20,228 bases of DNA from Phlegmacium glaucopus (lineage: Eukaryota; Basidiomycota; Agaricomycetes; Agaricales; Cortinariaceae): positions 6,383 to 26,610 of the forward strand of contig MU130412.1 of assembly GCA_015039465.1 (NCBI GenBank). Reading direction: 5' to 3'. Below the pieces are notes generated by a model. The model did no database searches. It saw only the letters and a program-made list of their open reading frames with translations, and was not told the DNA's origin. This document shows, in pieces, positions 9,060 through 19,714 of the stretch. The translations under genes and the position numbers were made by a program. Position 1 is the first letter of the stretch; each line of letters starts with the position of its first letter.

Positions 9060-10700
9060 CGTTGGCCGTCAGTGTCCGAGCTGGCCACCACGGTCCACCA
9101 CCAACTTATTTTTCAACCTCATTCACCCCTCAGATTATTAATCATAAGTTTATTCACGCCTGGGATTCCGCGACCTTGGACAACTTGCTAGATAAACCGA
9201 CAAGACAGAGGAAATCTCGGTATTATGGGGGATGGAGGTGATGAGGGCTGCGAAGAATAAGAGCGTGACTGGAGACCAAGGTCCAAAGGTATAGAACCAA
9301 ATATCTCCTCACCGCCCTCTATTACGAGTCCTATTTATAGGACTCGTTCTTTTATGGAGCGGTCTCCACCAGGATTTTGTTGACGCTTAATGCGCCGGCA
9401 AACGCCGTGTTCTATTTTAGTAATGCCGCGGTCATAGGCATTTCTTCCCCTTCCTTCCCACTCTCATGCTACCGTTGTTACATTCCGCAATTTCATTGAA
9501 CCGAGCATGGCGAGGGACTCGTAAATGCCATGCAACGCAATGGCACTCAGGCTATGTCATCTCACCGCTGAAAACAACCCTTCTTCCCATAAGTACCATA
9601 TGGCAGCTAAATTCTCGTATCGCACTCAGACCATTCTTACCCGCTTTCAACTCCCACCTGAAAATGATTGTGCGCTACATATACGCAGAAAGATCGAACA
9701 CAAAAGGTTAGGCCAAACGCACATTACCAGTTATACAGAAACTTACTGCATTTAATCGTAGATCCACCGCTTGTGTGATTTTGCACATACAGTACAGCCA
9801 TACAAGCTAGTTAGTACATATACATTATATTCAACTTTCTTCGAATACTTAATCAAGTCAATTCATTGTCCTCAGCATCTTCGCTTTATTCTTTTACTCT
9901 CTCTTATCGTATATCAAGTCGTAAAATGCCCTTCTAAAGACATTCGAGTGTGGGGAAAGGTCAGTCCAGCTCAAAGCAGCAATCGATGACAACCTTATCT
10001 CGTTTTCTGTAGCATCTACTGTTCAGTATTGTTCACCTTCCCATATTGATGGGGTCGAGATGGTAATATTGATCAGGTGTTAGTCACAGAAAATCGATAT
10101 TTCAAAGCTATCATAGATTTGACGTTGTTCGAACTCATTGAATAGAGGTGAGCTGATGTCTAATAGAACAGAAAAGGAGTCGACAGCTCACTTTTCGTCT
10201 ACTAGATCCAATGACACAACTGCGTTGTCGTCTGGCTACTATATCAACAACACCCTCTTTCATCACATCCAAAGGTTCATCAAGTGCGACATGGGCGTCA
10301 CTCCAACACGTTCATTGAATCTGTCATTCTCATGATTCAAGTTGTAGCTCGTTTGAATCCAACAGAGGTGAGTTTATGGTCAAAAACCGGAAGCCAGTAG
10401 CTCACTTGCTGTCAGAGTAGTATAGCTACATCATGAATTGGATTGATATGATGATCACTATGATGGAAACTAGTCTGAAGACGGGAAGCCCAGACTTACT
10501 TGGAAAACTCGGTTACCCAAAACAAGGAAGGTCGCATCACCGTTTTCTGCCTCAAACTAGTTAGCATGTATATTTCGCGATGCGGTACACATTCCTACCT
10601 GATCGAAATTCGGATCATGATTGACAGTGACAGTTTTCTAAGAATCATCACGAACTCCAAGCTTTATCTCAGTCACTGGTATTTGATATAGATTCCAGAC
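9060..10700. repeat. Upstream module B
   Basis: This is the second copy of the upstream module and leads to gene B. Landmarks are CATTCACCCCTCAG (near 9120), TTGGACAACTTGCTAGATAAA (9176), CCGCCCTCTATT (9312), TACATATACGCAGAAAGATCG (9677), AAACTTACTGCATTTAATCG (9740), GGGGAAAGGTCAGTCCAG (9952), two intron-like segments (10147-10206 and 10367-10413) and a promoter block from 10430. It is longer than the other copies because a block with inverted ends interrupts it at 9322-9524. No intact gene is visible in it. Confidence 0.75.
9322..9524. repeat. Insertion with 10-bp inverted ends inside module B
   Basis: TTACGAGTCC (9322-9331) and its complement GGACTCGTAA (9515-9524) bound a block that is absent at the same point in the other modules, where CTCTATT runs straight into CATCTCACCGCTGA. 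The left end is itself a perfect hairpin, ACGAGTCCTA-TTTA-TAGGACTCGT (9324-9347). A further 35 bp to the right are also extra. It is MITE-like, but I see no target-site duplication. Confidence 0.4.
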
Positions 10701-10703
10701 TCT

Positions 10704-10712
10704 TATATAAAA
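10704..10712 (+). promoter_or_regulatory. TATA box of membrane gene B
   Basis: TATATAAAA in the conserved AGACTCTTATATAA string, 45 bp before the ATG, in the same arrangement as genes A and C. Confidence 0.7.
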
Positions 10713-10756
10713 GAAGGGTCAGAAATGCGATAGGTCATTACAACAGACACGAAGTT

Positions 10757-12015
10757 ATGAAGCTAAGTCTTGATTCAGAAGACTTTAACATTATTGGGTT
10801 ATGTCTCGAAGGCTTTCTCTGCGGTAAGATATTTTTTGTACAACTTTCACGGCACTTCTAAATGAGTATAATATTAACCTGTCCCAGGACTCTATTCGGG
10901 CATATTTTCCATATATTTACAAGACCACTGGACATCAAACAAAGGCACCAACAAGAAGAAAAATATTGTTTTCTATGCTCTGTGTGCTCTATACGTTCTA
11001 TCAGTTGTCAATGTTGTGCTTGATATAACATTTTCCTCAATTTCAGTTAGTAACAATTTTATCGTGAACAATAACCATCTTTTTTTTATACTTTCTCTTT
11101 TGCAGAATACAATGGCATCCCTCGACATAGCCCTTGTTCAAGGTACAATAGCTGGTTGCGCCGATTTCATAGCTCAATCTATCTTAGTATGTATAATCTA
11201 CTATGCCTATCATTCATTGTATTCATGCAAATCTCAAAGATCTACCGTTGCTGGATTGTGTGGGGCCGCAATATCTGTGTCGTGATCCTTCCTTCAATCT
11301 CAGCAATTGTATTCTTAGGTCAGTCAAGCTATCTTACTTGACTGACTAATTTTGAGTTATTGCCTCTAGTTACGTGGCTAGTGGCTAACAGCTCACAGTA
11401 CATTCTCTCAGACCAAGTCGCGGATCCCGTCTGGGCGAATTGGTTGGGTGTGGGAAGTGTTGCCATGTCCATTACTGTGAATGCTCTGGTGACAGGCTTA
11501 ATCATCTTCAAGCTCTTCAATGTGTACCGTGAAGTTAAATCCACCTCGAACGACCACACTTTGGGTGCCACTGGCGGGAGCAGGATTCGTACTGTCATAT
11601 TCATGCTAATTGAATCTGGCATGATGTTGTTTTCAATCCAATTGGCTCTGTTCGTTATTACCATTGTGTTGACCGACATGACCGATAAAGTTTTTGATAT
11701 CATTGTTGCTATCTACCAAATGCTCAATGTGATTACAATATCGGTCATTGCTACTTCTTTCTTTAACTGATAACATGATCTTTCTAGGGTATAACGCCTA
11801 CAATCATGGTGGGAAGGACTTTTACAACACTGTCAACTGATATCCTCTTTGGCCACCACCAACCACCTCATTCACGGCATCTGATTGTAATTCATATTAT
11901 TCGTCTGTGGTTCATTGTAGGTACGACCATTTTCTGGATAGACCGCAAAGATAGAGAAAACCGGTATGTCGGAAGAATGTGCCAAGGCGTTGATGTCAAA
12001 AAGACGAGCCAGTAG
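10757..12015 (+). CDS. Seven-helix membrane protein, copy B with replaced tail (six exons)
   Basis: Exons are 10757-10823, 10888-11045, 11106-11186, 11240-11318, 11370-11728 and 11788-12015, a total of 972 nt and 323 residues. Intron positions and phases equal those of copies A and C. The membrane part is intact, with LYSGIFSIYLQDHW, FIAQSIL-IYRCWIVWG, SITVNALVTGLI and LIESGMMLFSIQL. After GITPTI in the last exon the homologous LVRVSMGLSFHD tail is missing. The frame instead runs into what is untranslated downstream sequence in gene A and ends VDVKKTSQ at 12013-12015. This removes the acidic tail of A and C and shortens the last membrane segment. It could be a functional divergent copy or an early pseudogene. 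The new tail may itself contain a cryptic intron ending TTCATTGTAG near 11921. Confidence 0.75.
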
Positions 12016-12880
12016 CTCACTTATAGTTTACCAGGTCCATCCCTTCATCTTTCAACAACTGTGTCATTTATATCAACGATTGAATCGGACTTCAGTCGTC
12101 GAATCCATTGCCAAGAAACGAGTTAGTTCGCGTCTACATAGGTACCACTCACCATAAAGAGGAATTCAGGTAGGACTTGCAGATAGGGAAATAGATTGCG
12201 GTAAGTCTATATCATGTCCAATCCAAAAGTCAAGACTTGAAGCAAGTTTGACGCCTTAGCTTTCATTCTTTAGTTCAAGAGCATCATAGAGCGACCCTTG
12301 AGGTCATTGGAGCAGATGACGAAAGACAACAAGTAGGAGACGATGAAGGCAGGAGAGTCATTCCCTCACTGAACGCTCACTGAACACACATCGCCAACTT
12401 AACTCATTGTTTTCTCACACGACGAGTAGTGGACTCTAGCCAGTTGGTGCCCATCATTATTGATCTAGAACATCGGTTCGGTGGGTCAGCGGCCAAGTAG
12501 CACTGCTGGTTGATGACGCATACAGGTCGATGGATTTGTTGGGGACCTATGAAAGTACGGATAAGTCAAAGATAGTTCAAGTCACTCCTATCGTACTCAA
12601 CCCTTCATTCATTCACTACCGATATCACCTCGCACAGATAATCACTAGATATGCTGTGATCAAGCGTGGGAAAGCGTCCGAAAGACTCTTTGTCGAAAAC
12701 ATCCATCATCTTACTCAGGTCCTGCTGCTGTATTTGTTAGCTTACTGAGAGCCAGCTCGCGTTCTCCTGTTCTTGATTCAAGTACTGACTGTATTTCATT
12801 CCGAGTACACCGATGGCATAAGCACTATATCACAGTAATCAAATATAGAATCTTCAAGTCCTTGGGGTTGGTCGTTGATC
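12016..12880 (+). repeat. Downstream region of gene B with degraded gene pieces
   Basis: The sequence follows the downstream region of gene A: GGAAATAGATTGCGGTAAGTC near 12187, GTTTGACGCCTTAGCTTTC near 12247, GACGATGAAGGCAGGAGAG near 12340, and GCCCATCATTATTGATCTAGAAC near 12450. A shortened match to 7690-7770 then follows at about 12495-12565 (GATGACGCATACA and ACCTATGAAAGTAC). The middle of the gene remnant seen at 7019-7771 is deleted here. From about 12600 a plus frame with HYRYHLAQIITRYAVIKRGK is open, but it has no recognisable family. From 12760 the sequence resembles the region after gene C. Confidence 0.5.
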
Positions 12881-13960
12881 TTTCCCGTCACTGCTTACCG
12901 CTTACCGCTTACCAGCCGCTGTCCAACGAATTAGCCACCACCACCAACAACCTCATTCACGACTCATATCAATCACGAGTTTTATATCATATTATTGGGA
13001 CTGGGGTTCATTGTAGGCGCTACCTTGGACAATATGGTGGATAGACCGAAAAGATGGAGAAGCCGGGCCTTGTGGCGGATGAGCGTGGACGAGGGCTGCG
13101 AAGACGTGCGTGTCTTCCAGTGACGCAGGTCCAAAGGTACTAAACCCAATATCTCCTCGTCAACGTAAACTCACCGCCCTCTATTCATCTCACCGCTGAA
13201 TCAAACTCAGACCATTCTTACTTATCCCTTCAACCAACACCTATAAGACGATGGTGCACTACATATACGCAGAAAGATTGACACAAAAGGTCAGGTCAAA
13301 TTCACATTAACGCGCATACAGTAACTTACTGCGTTTAATCGTAGACCCACCGCTTGTGTGGTTAGCACATTTTTACACCTAGCCGGACAGCCATACGACC
13401 TTAGTATGTTTCATACTCAAATTTAGTCTTCAAATACTCACTACCTTCTCTTTAGCATCTTCTCTCCCACCCACTTTTTTCTTTTTACACTCCCTCATCA
13501 TATATCAAGTCGTAAATGGCCTTCAAAAGATGTTAGAGCATGGGGAAAGATCGACCCAACTAAAGTGACAATCGATAACAACCTTATATCGTCATCTGCT
13601 CAGGATCGTTCGTCTTCCTTCGAATATTGATGAGGTCGAGATAGAAGTGTTGACCGGGTGTTAATCATCAGAAAAGCGACATTTCAATTCTACCATACGC
13701 CTGTCGTTCGAATCTGTTGAATACTTAGAGGCGAGTTAATGAAGAAGATAAAAAGAGTCACTGACTCACTTTTCGTCTACTAGATCCAATGCAACAACCG
13801 TGTCGTCATCTGGCTACTGTATATCAACAAACAAGGATTCGTTTTTTGAATCCGTCGTTTTTGTGATTTTATCTGTAACTGGGTGTTCGACTCTAACAGA
13901 GGTGATTTTAGGTCAAAAGCAGGAAGCCAGTAACTCACTTGCCGTCTACCAAGACAAACT
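12880..13960. repeat. Upstream module C, without a following gene
   Basis: This is the third module copy. Landmarks are CTCATTCACGACTCATATCA (12952), TACCTTGGACAATATGGTGG (13020), CACCGCCCTCTATTCATCTC (13171), TACATATACGCAGAAAGATTG (13261), AACTTACTGCGTTTAATCG (13323), CATATATCAAGTCGTAAATGG (13499), GGGGAAAGATCGACCC (13541) and both intron-like segments (13734-13785 and about 13903-13950). The promoter block and the membrane gene that should follow are missing: at about 13960 the sequence changes to CTCTTCATCCTTCAACAACCG, which resembles the region after gene B near 12040. Confidence 0.7.
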
Positions 13961-14164
13961 CTTCATCCTTCAACAACCGCGTCAGGGTTCACACGGAGGA
14001 GCTGGGAGCAGAGAGTGGGGAGACAACGATTCTGTGATAACATACCTCCAAGTACTTATCCCAATTCATCTCTTGCAGACTTCTTAACAGTGGTGTATAT
14101 TTAACGATCCAGTATTATGACTAGTGATTCACAACCAATCTATCGAGGAATGTGGGTAGTATCC
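13961..14164. other. Junction region, nothing recognised
   Basis: This short stretch lies between truncated module C and the second kinase pseudogene. The first 40 bases match the region after gene B. The rest shows no gene or repeat that I can see. Confidence 0.4.
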
Positions 14165-15860
14165 TGGTCTAGGAGTCGGATTCGTACCGTCAGCTGTACA
14201 TAGAGTAAAAACGGCTATGGTTCGCGCTTGTAGCGTTAACTGAAAAAAGGAGTCTTTTAACAACAAACGCAGAAAAACATACGTTGTTAGCCACAAGGTT
14301 GACATTACCTGTCAAACCCTTCCACGTCCCACTAACCTGGCCTGACCGCCCAACCGACCTTCCGTCCCAACTGCTCTAGCCACACAAGTGACTTCGTCAG
14401 CTAAAACACTCAAACTCTCTGTCATTCCATTGAATATCCCTTCCAATTCCAAGATCTCTCCACGCCATCAACTTCAATCTTCTTCATCAAATCACCAACG
14501 CCTATCCACCTAAGATACCTTCCGTTCCAACTTCCAAACTGACTCGAGTGATTTTGTTAGCCAATGCGCTCAGCCGAGCGACCATGGAGTTGACAGTCAT
14601 CTTCAAGTCAAGCACCTCTTCGAACATCAACGTTGACGAACTTGTCAAGGTCACCTACGGCAATGGTTTTCGTAATTTCTGAGATGGATTACACTTGATC
14701 GGTCAAATTCGAAGCCATCTTCTGTCGAAGATCATCATAATATAAAAATGAAAAGATAGAATGAAGCAACATACGTTCACGTTCCTGGTCAAGTTAGCCA
14801 AGGTTCCTTGCACACCTTCAACTCTTGCCTGGCCTCCCAATGTACCCTGCGTTCCGACTTCCAATGCTACCCTCGTCACTTCAGAAGCAAATGCTGACAA
14901 CTGGTCCACCACGGAATTAACGGTTCCTACAAAGCATGATAGTTGGATTAGTCCATAATCCAGTCAAAAAGAAAAAAATACCTTCCAATGTTGACATTTC
15001 ACTTTGGACGGATATCTCGATCTTCTGGGTCAAGTCACCCCTAGCGACGGCGGTTGTGACACCTGCAAATGACTGTACTTGATCTGTAAGGGAGGCACAC
15101 ATTCGATTGACCTATAGAAAGAAAGGTTTTCATCAAGACCGTCATGTAAAACACAAATTACATATGTTCCGCACCAAATTCAACCACTCCCTTCCACGTC
15201 CAATACATGCACTTGACCTCCTAGTTTGCCTTGACTTCCGACTTCTAAAGTGACTTGGACGACTCCCACCACCAGCGCTCGTAATCTGACAACAATCAGT
15301 CCGCGTCCAGAGAAAATATGACCACAGCAAACCTGATCATCATTCCATTGAGAGTATTCTTGGGATCTAGAATTTCATCGCGAGCACGCACTTCAATTTG
15401 TTTATTGAGATCCTCCCAGTGCGACTGCCTTGACAAATTTTGCTATAGATCGTACCTAGTGAACAATAAAACGGTTAGTGGAGAGTGGATGCATAACGAG
15501 TAAGTTGCGAACTTTGAGATGTTTTGCTGCCAATTTGCCGACTACCCCTGTCAAATCCCGCCATGTGCCCTCAACGTCGAGAACGAGAGCTTGTTCGCCA
15601 AGGTTTCTGTTCAGTGTGATAAGCCAGGGTCGATCGATGGGTACCCTCCAGTTTCAACTTCTTGAGGATACACGAGTGACCTCCTTTGCACATTATCCTA
15701 AATTGTCCATTTAGAAATAATTTAGGAGATGGATAAATGGGAATATACCAAGTTGAACCATGACACCTGGACGGGACCGTAATCTTTTGAATAAGAACGC
15801 CTCGTGCAACAGTGTTGCGGACGCGAGCAACATCTTGGACCTGAGCGTTTAGTAGTTTAA
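14165..15860 (-). pseudogene. HAMP-repeat array of a Nik1/OS-1-type histidine kinase, pseudogene copy 2
   Basis: This is the second copy of the kinase fragment, nearly colinear with 1872-3510. The best exon reads SAFASEVTRVALEVGTQGTL and GGQARVEGVQGTLANLTRNV (14703-14912). It is preceded by SLTDQVQSFAGVTTAVARGD with LTQKIEISVQSEMSTLEG (14917-15102) and, at the N-terminal end, LKLLNAQVQDVARVRNTVAR near 15830-15860. It extends further C-terminally than copy 1, through [16 protein letters not shown] and an intron (GTATGT...TCAG) to LTLQARTIAVFTL near 14190. Damage includes an in-frame stop after NLTDQV near 14693, a frameshift near 14630, and frameshifts in the first two repeats. Kinase and receiver domains are missing, as in copy 1. 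Confidence 0.85.
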
Positions 15861-16098
15861 GTTCGAGTTGGACTGATATAAGCGTATGCGGGGAGCATGA
15901 GGGGAACTGATCCTTCCGCAGGTGGGACAATGAGGATGGGCTGTTGGAGGAGCTGAATTGTGACCAGGACCGTTGGCGATGGGTGTATGATGGGCAGCTG
16001 TGGCAGAATAATCTTTCAAATTTCCGTAAGTGCGAGAGAATATATTGGAAAGGATCAATGCATGATTGCAGACCGTCGAATTCGTTCAAGTTCTTCAC
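15861..16098 (-). pseudogene. Likely N-terminal linker of histidine kinase pseudogene 2
   Basis: This minus-strand stretch continues the kinase fragment upstream. It aligns with 3511-3799 of copy 1 and includes NIFSRTYGNL and HTPIANGPGHNS. A CPTCGRISSPH segment recalls the short cysteine-containing linker before the first HAMP repeat in basidiomycete homologues, as I remember them. The open frame shifts between the linker and LKLLNAQVQ, so it is decayed or joined by splicing that I cannot resolve. Confidence 0.5.
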
Positions 16099-16169
16099 AG
16101 GTCATGTGATCGCCTGGTTACTTGGAGGTCCGTCCTTGATCCCACTGCTAGTACTGAATCACTCCGTCG

Positions 16170-17830
16170 TTGGTGCTGTCCAAAGATATCTGGCAAACTG
16201 GTCACCGCGACCAACTTATGTTTTCAACCTCATTCGCCCCTCAAATTAATCATAGGTTTATTCAGGTCTGGGGTTGCAGGCGTGACCTTGGACGACTTGC
16301 AGAATAAATCGAAAAGGCAGAGGAAGTCGGGTCTTACGGCTAATGGAGGTGGACGTGGACTGTGAAGAATAAGAGCGTAGCTTGCTAGTGACGCAGGCCC
16401 AAAGGTACTTAACCTGATATCTACTCCTCACCGCTGACAACGACCCTTTCCCATACAAATAGGATATTACAAGTACTACGCGCCGGCTGGACTCTCCTAC
16501 ACACTCGGACAATTCTTCAGCTTATACCTGGAAGACGATTCTGCGCTGCATATACCCAGAAGATCGAAAATGAAAGGTTAGTTCAAACGCACATTGGCAC
16601 ATATACAACAACTTACTGCGTTTAATCGCAGACCCACCGTGTGTGTGATTTTTGTGCATAACAAGACAGCCATATGAGCTTATTAGATATCGTCTTCAGA
16701 TTTCTTCTTCAAATACTCAATTGAGTCAACACATTGTCTTCAGCGTTCTCCCCTTATTCTGTTACGCTCCCCTATCGTATACCAAGTCATAAAAGGCCTT
16801 CTAAAGATGTCCGAGCTTAGGGAAGGCTCAGTCCAGCTCAAAACAACAATCGATAACAACCTTTCATCGTCGTCTGCAGCATCTATTCAGCATTATTCAT
16901 CGTCCCATATTGATGGGGTCGAAATGGTAGCGGTTGGTCAGGTGTTAATCATCAGAAAAGTGATATTTTAAACGTATCCTAGATTCGACGTTGTTCAAAT
17001 CCATTGAATACAGGTGAGCTGATCTCGAAAAGAAAAGAAAACGAGTCAATAACTCACCTTTCGTCTACTAGATCCAATGAAACAACCGTGTCGATGGTGC
17101 CGTCATCTGTTCCACTATATCAACAAGAGATTAGGCCTCTTTCATCGCATCAAAGCTTCATCAAGATGGAGTCGAGATGATAATGTTAATCAGGCGTTAA
17201 TCGTCAGAAAAGCGATATTCAAAACTTACTGTAGATTCGACGTTGTCCGAATCCATTGAATAGAGGTGAGTTGATGTCTAAAATAAAATAAAACGAGCCA
17301 ATAACTCACCTTTCGTCTACTAGATCAATGGAACAACCTTGTCGTCGTCTGTGCTTCTATATCAACAACAGGATCAGGCCCCCATCATCACATCCAAAGG
17401 TTCATCGAGTACGGTATCGGCGTTACTCCTCCAACAGCATCAACGAGCGATTTCGCTTCCGTTCGCTGAATCTGTCGTTGTTATGATTCGAGCTGTAACT
17501 CGGTGTTCGAATCTAACAGAGGCACCTTCATGTCAAAAGCTGGAAGCCAGCTCACTTGCCGTCACAGTAGCTCATGTATTCACTATGATTATCTTTTTGG
17601 TGACAGGTTTCAATGATGAAGGCTAGTATGAGGCCAGGTTTACCTTGGAAACTCGGTTACCCAAAATAAGACGACCATTTTCTCCTCAAACTAGTTAGCA
17701 TGTATACATGGTGATGCGATTCTACCTGATCAAAAATCAGATTATGATTATGACAGCGACAGTTTGTTAAGATCATCATGAACTTCAAGCTTTTATCTCC
17801 GTCACTGTATTAGATGTAGATGCTAGACTC
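16170..17830. repeat. Upstream module D with an internal tandem duplication
   Basis: This is the fourth module copy and leads to gene C. Landmarks are CATTCGCCCCTCAAATTAATC (16231), CTTGGACGACTTGC (16285), TATACCCAGAAGATCG (16551), AACTTACTGCGTTTAATCG (16610), ACCAAGTCATAAAAGGCC (16781) and two-type intron-like segments. A block of about 254 bp beginning with GATGGGGTCGAAATGG (about 16912) is repeated directly after itself, beginning with GATGGAGTCGAGATG (about 17165). Module D therefore carries the first intron-like segment twice (17013-17073 and 17265-17325). No intact gene is visible. Confidence 0.75.
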
Positions 17831-17838
17831 TTATATAA
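17831..17838 (+). promoter_or_regulatory. TATA box of membrane gene C
   Basis: TATATAAG within AGACTCTTATATAA, about 43-48 bp before the ATG, as in genes A and B. The spacing is slightly shorter through a small deletion after the box. Confidence 0.7.
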
Positions 17839-17879
17839 GGGTCAGAGATGCGATAGGTCATTGCAACAGACACGGAGTC

Positions 17880-19112
17880 ATGAGGCTAAGTCTTGAAGAC
17901 TTTACCACTGTTGGGTTATGTCTCGAAGGCTTTCTTTACGGTAAGATATTTTCTACAACGTTCATGGCACCTGCTAAAGAAGTATAATATTAACCTGTCC
18001 CAGGAGTATATTCTGGCATATTCGCCTTGTATTTACAAGACCACTGGACATCGAACAAAGGCACCGACAAGAGAAATGTCATTTTCTATGCTCTGTGTGC
18101 TCTATATATGTTCTCTGTTGTCAACGTTGTGGTTGATATAACATTTTTCATGGTTTCAGTTAGTACCAATTTCATCAGTAACAATAACCATCATTTTTAC
18201 TCTTTCTGTTTTGCAGAATCCAACGGTATTCCTCCACATATCTTTTGTTCAAGGCGTAGTATCAGGTTGCTGCGATTTCATCACCCAATCTATCCTAGTA
18301 TGTATAAACTACTTATCCCCAACATTTATTTTATTCATGGAAATCGTAAAGATCTACCGTTGCTGGATTGTGTGGGGTTGCAATATCCGTGTCATGATCC
18401 TTCCTTCAATCTTGGCATTTGTATTCTTGGGTCAGTCAACCTATCTTACTAGTATTTGACTGGCCAATTTCAATTCATTGTCTCTAGCTATATGGCTAGC
18501 CACTACCGGCTCACAGTACATTCTCTCAGGCCAAGTTGTGGATACTGGCTTGGGGTATTCACTGGTTGTAGCAAGTCTCGCCATGTCCATGACTGTGAAT
18601 GCTCTGATGACAGGCTTAATTGTGTGGAAGATCTTCAAAGTGTACCGTGAAGTCAAATCCGCGGAGTCGGATGACCAAACTTTGCGCGTCACTGGCGGGA
18701 GCAAGATTCTGACTGTCATATTTGTGCTAATTGAATCTGGCATGATGTTGTTTGCAATCCAATTGGCTCGACTCGTGGTCGGTGTTGTGATGACGGACAC
18801 TGCCTTTGACGCTTATGATGTCATTGTTTGTATCCACCAAATGCTCAACGTGATTACAACATCAGTCGCTGCTATTCCTTATTTTACTGACGAAATGGGT
18901 CCGTCTAGGGCATAACACCCACAATCATCTTGGTGCGGGTCTCCATGGGGTTGTCGTTCTACAACCAGGAGTCCATGATAGAATCCAGCATCGGGAGTTT
19001 GCGCTTTGCGGATAACAATCCAAATCCGGAAGCGGGAGATGTCGATATCGTTGATAGAGGCGATGATATTGGCATTAGACTAAGCGACGATATCCAGATG
19101 GTAGATAGATGA
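17880..19112 (+). CDS. Seven-helix membrane protein of unknown function, copy C (six exons)
   Basis: Exons are 17880-17940, 18004-18158, 18217-18297, 18352-18430, 18488-18849 and 18909-19112, a total of 942 nt and 313 residues. Exon layout and phases are identical to those of A and B, which supports every junction. The start MRLSLEDFTTVGLCLEGFLY aligns with those of A and B. Conserved stretches are VYSGIFALYLQDHW, CCDFITQSIL-IYRCWIVWG, MTVNALMTGLIVWKIFKVYR, LIESGMMLFAIQLARLVVG and ITPTIILVRVSMGLSF. The tail ends GDDIGIRLSDDIQMVDR, as in copy A. No signal peptide cleavage site is obvious; the first helix begins near residue 14. The protein is probably an integral membrane protein with an acidic tail on one side. 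No function is known. Upstream module D and kinase pseudogene 2 precede it. Confidence 0.87.
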
Positions 19113-19714
19113 TCATATATCTTGTTGTGGCATGGGAAGGACCCATCGTTGTCCATCATTAAACGCATCTCGTGCTGTACTGTTCTTGACTCAAGTACTT
19201 TCTGTCTTTCATTCCGAGAAGACCCAATAAACATGAATCGAAAACGGAATCATCAAGTCCTTGGAATTGGTCCTTTGTGGCGGATGAGGGTGACAAAGGC
19301 TGCAAAGAAGCGCATCGCTGCCAGTGGTGACACAGGTACCATTGTCAACATAGGCTTACCGCTCTCTATTCATCTCAGTGCTCACTGCTGAATGAACACT
19401 CAAACCATTCGTACTTATCCCTTGCACTCACACCTACATATACGCAGAAAGATCCAACACAAAAGGTCAGGTCAAATTCACATTAACGCGCGTACAGTAA
19501 CTTACTGTGTTTAATCGTAGACCCACCTTGTGTGTTGGCACGTTTTTACACCGGTACCTACTATGACCTGAGAATATTTCATACTCAACTTTCAAATACT
19601 CACTTCATCGTCTTCAGCATCTTCTCTCCCACCTACCTTCTTCTTTTTATACGCCCTTATCATATACCGAGTCGTAAAAGGCCTTCCAAAGGTGTTAGAA
19701 CATAGGGAACATCA
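19113..19714. repeat. Downstream region of gene C joined to partial module E
   Basis: The part up to about 19274 resembles the regions near 12770-12870 and 8980-9010 (TTCTTGACTCAAGTACTTTC, TCATTCCGAG and CAAGTCCTTGG). From TGTGGCGGATGAGGGTGA (19276) it becomes a fifth module: CCGCTCTCTATTCATCTCA, TACATATACGCAGAAAGATCC, AACTTACTGTGTTTAATCG and CATATACCGAGTCGTAAAAGG. The module stops at AGGGAAC (19704-19710), where the other copies read GGGAAAGGTCAG, because a repeat element is inserted. No gene is seen. Confidence 0.6.

Noticed and set aside
15571..16098. A 175-codon minus-strand frame
   Set aside because: It joins the kinase linker, a short in-frame piece of the first HAMP repeat, and then shifted sequence. 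It is part of the pseudogene, not a separate gene.
17500..17525. GTTCGAATC resembling a tRNA T-loop
   Set aside because: No acceptor stem, D-arm or anticodon arm can be built around it, and the other modules have changed this motif.
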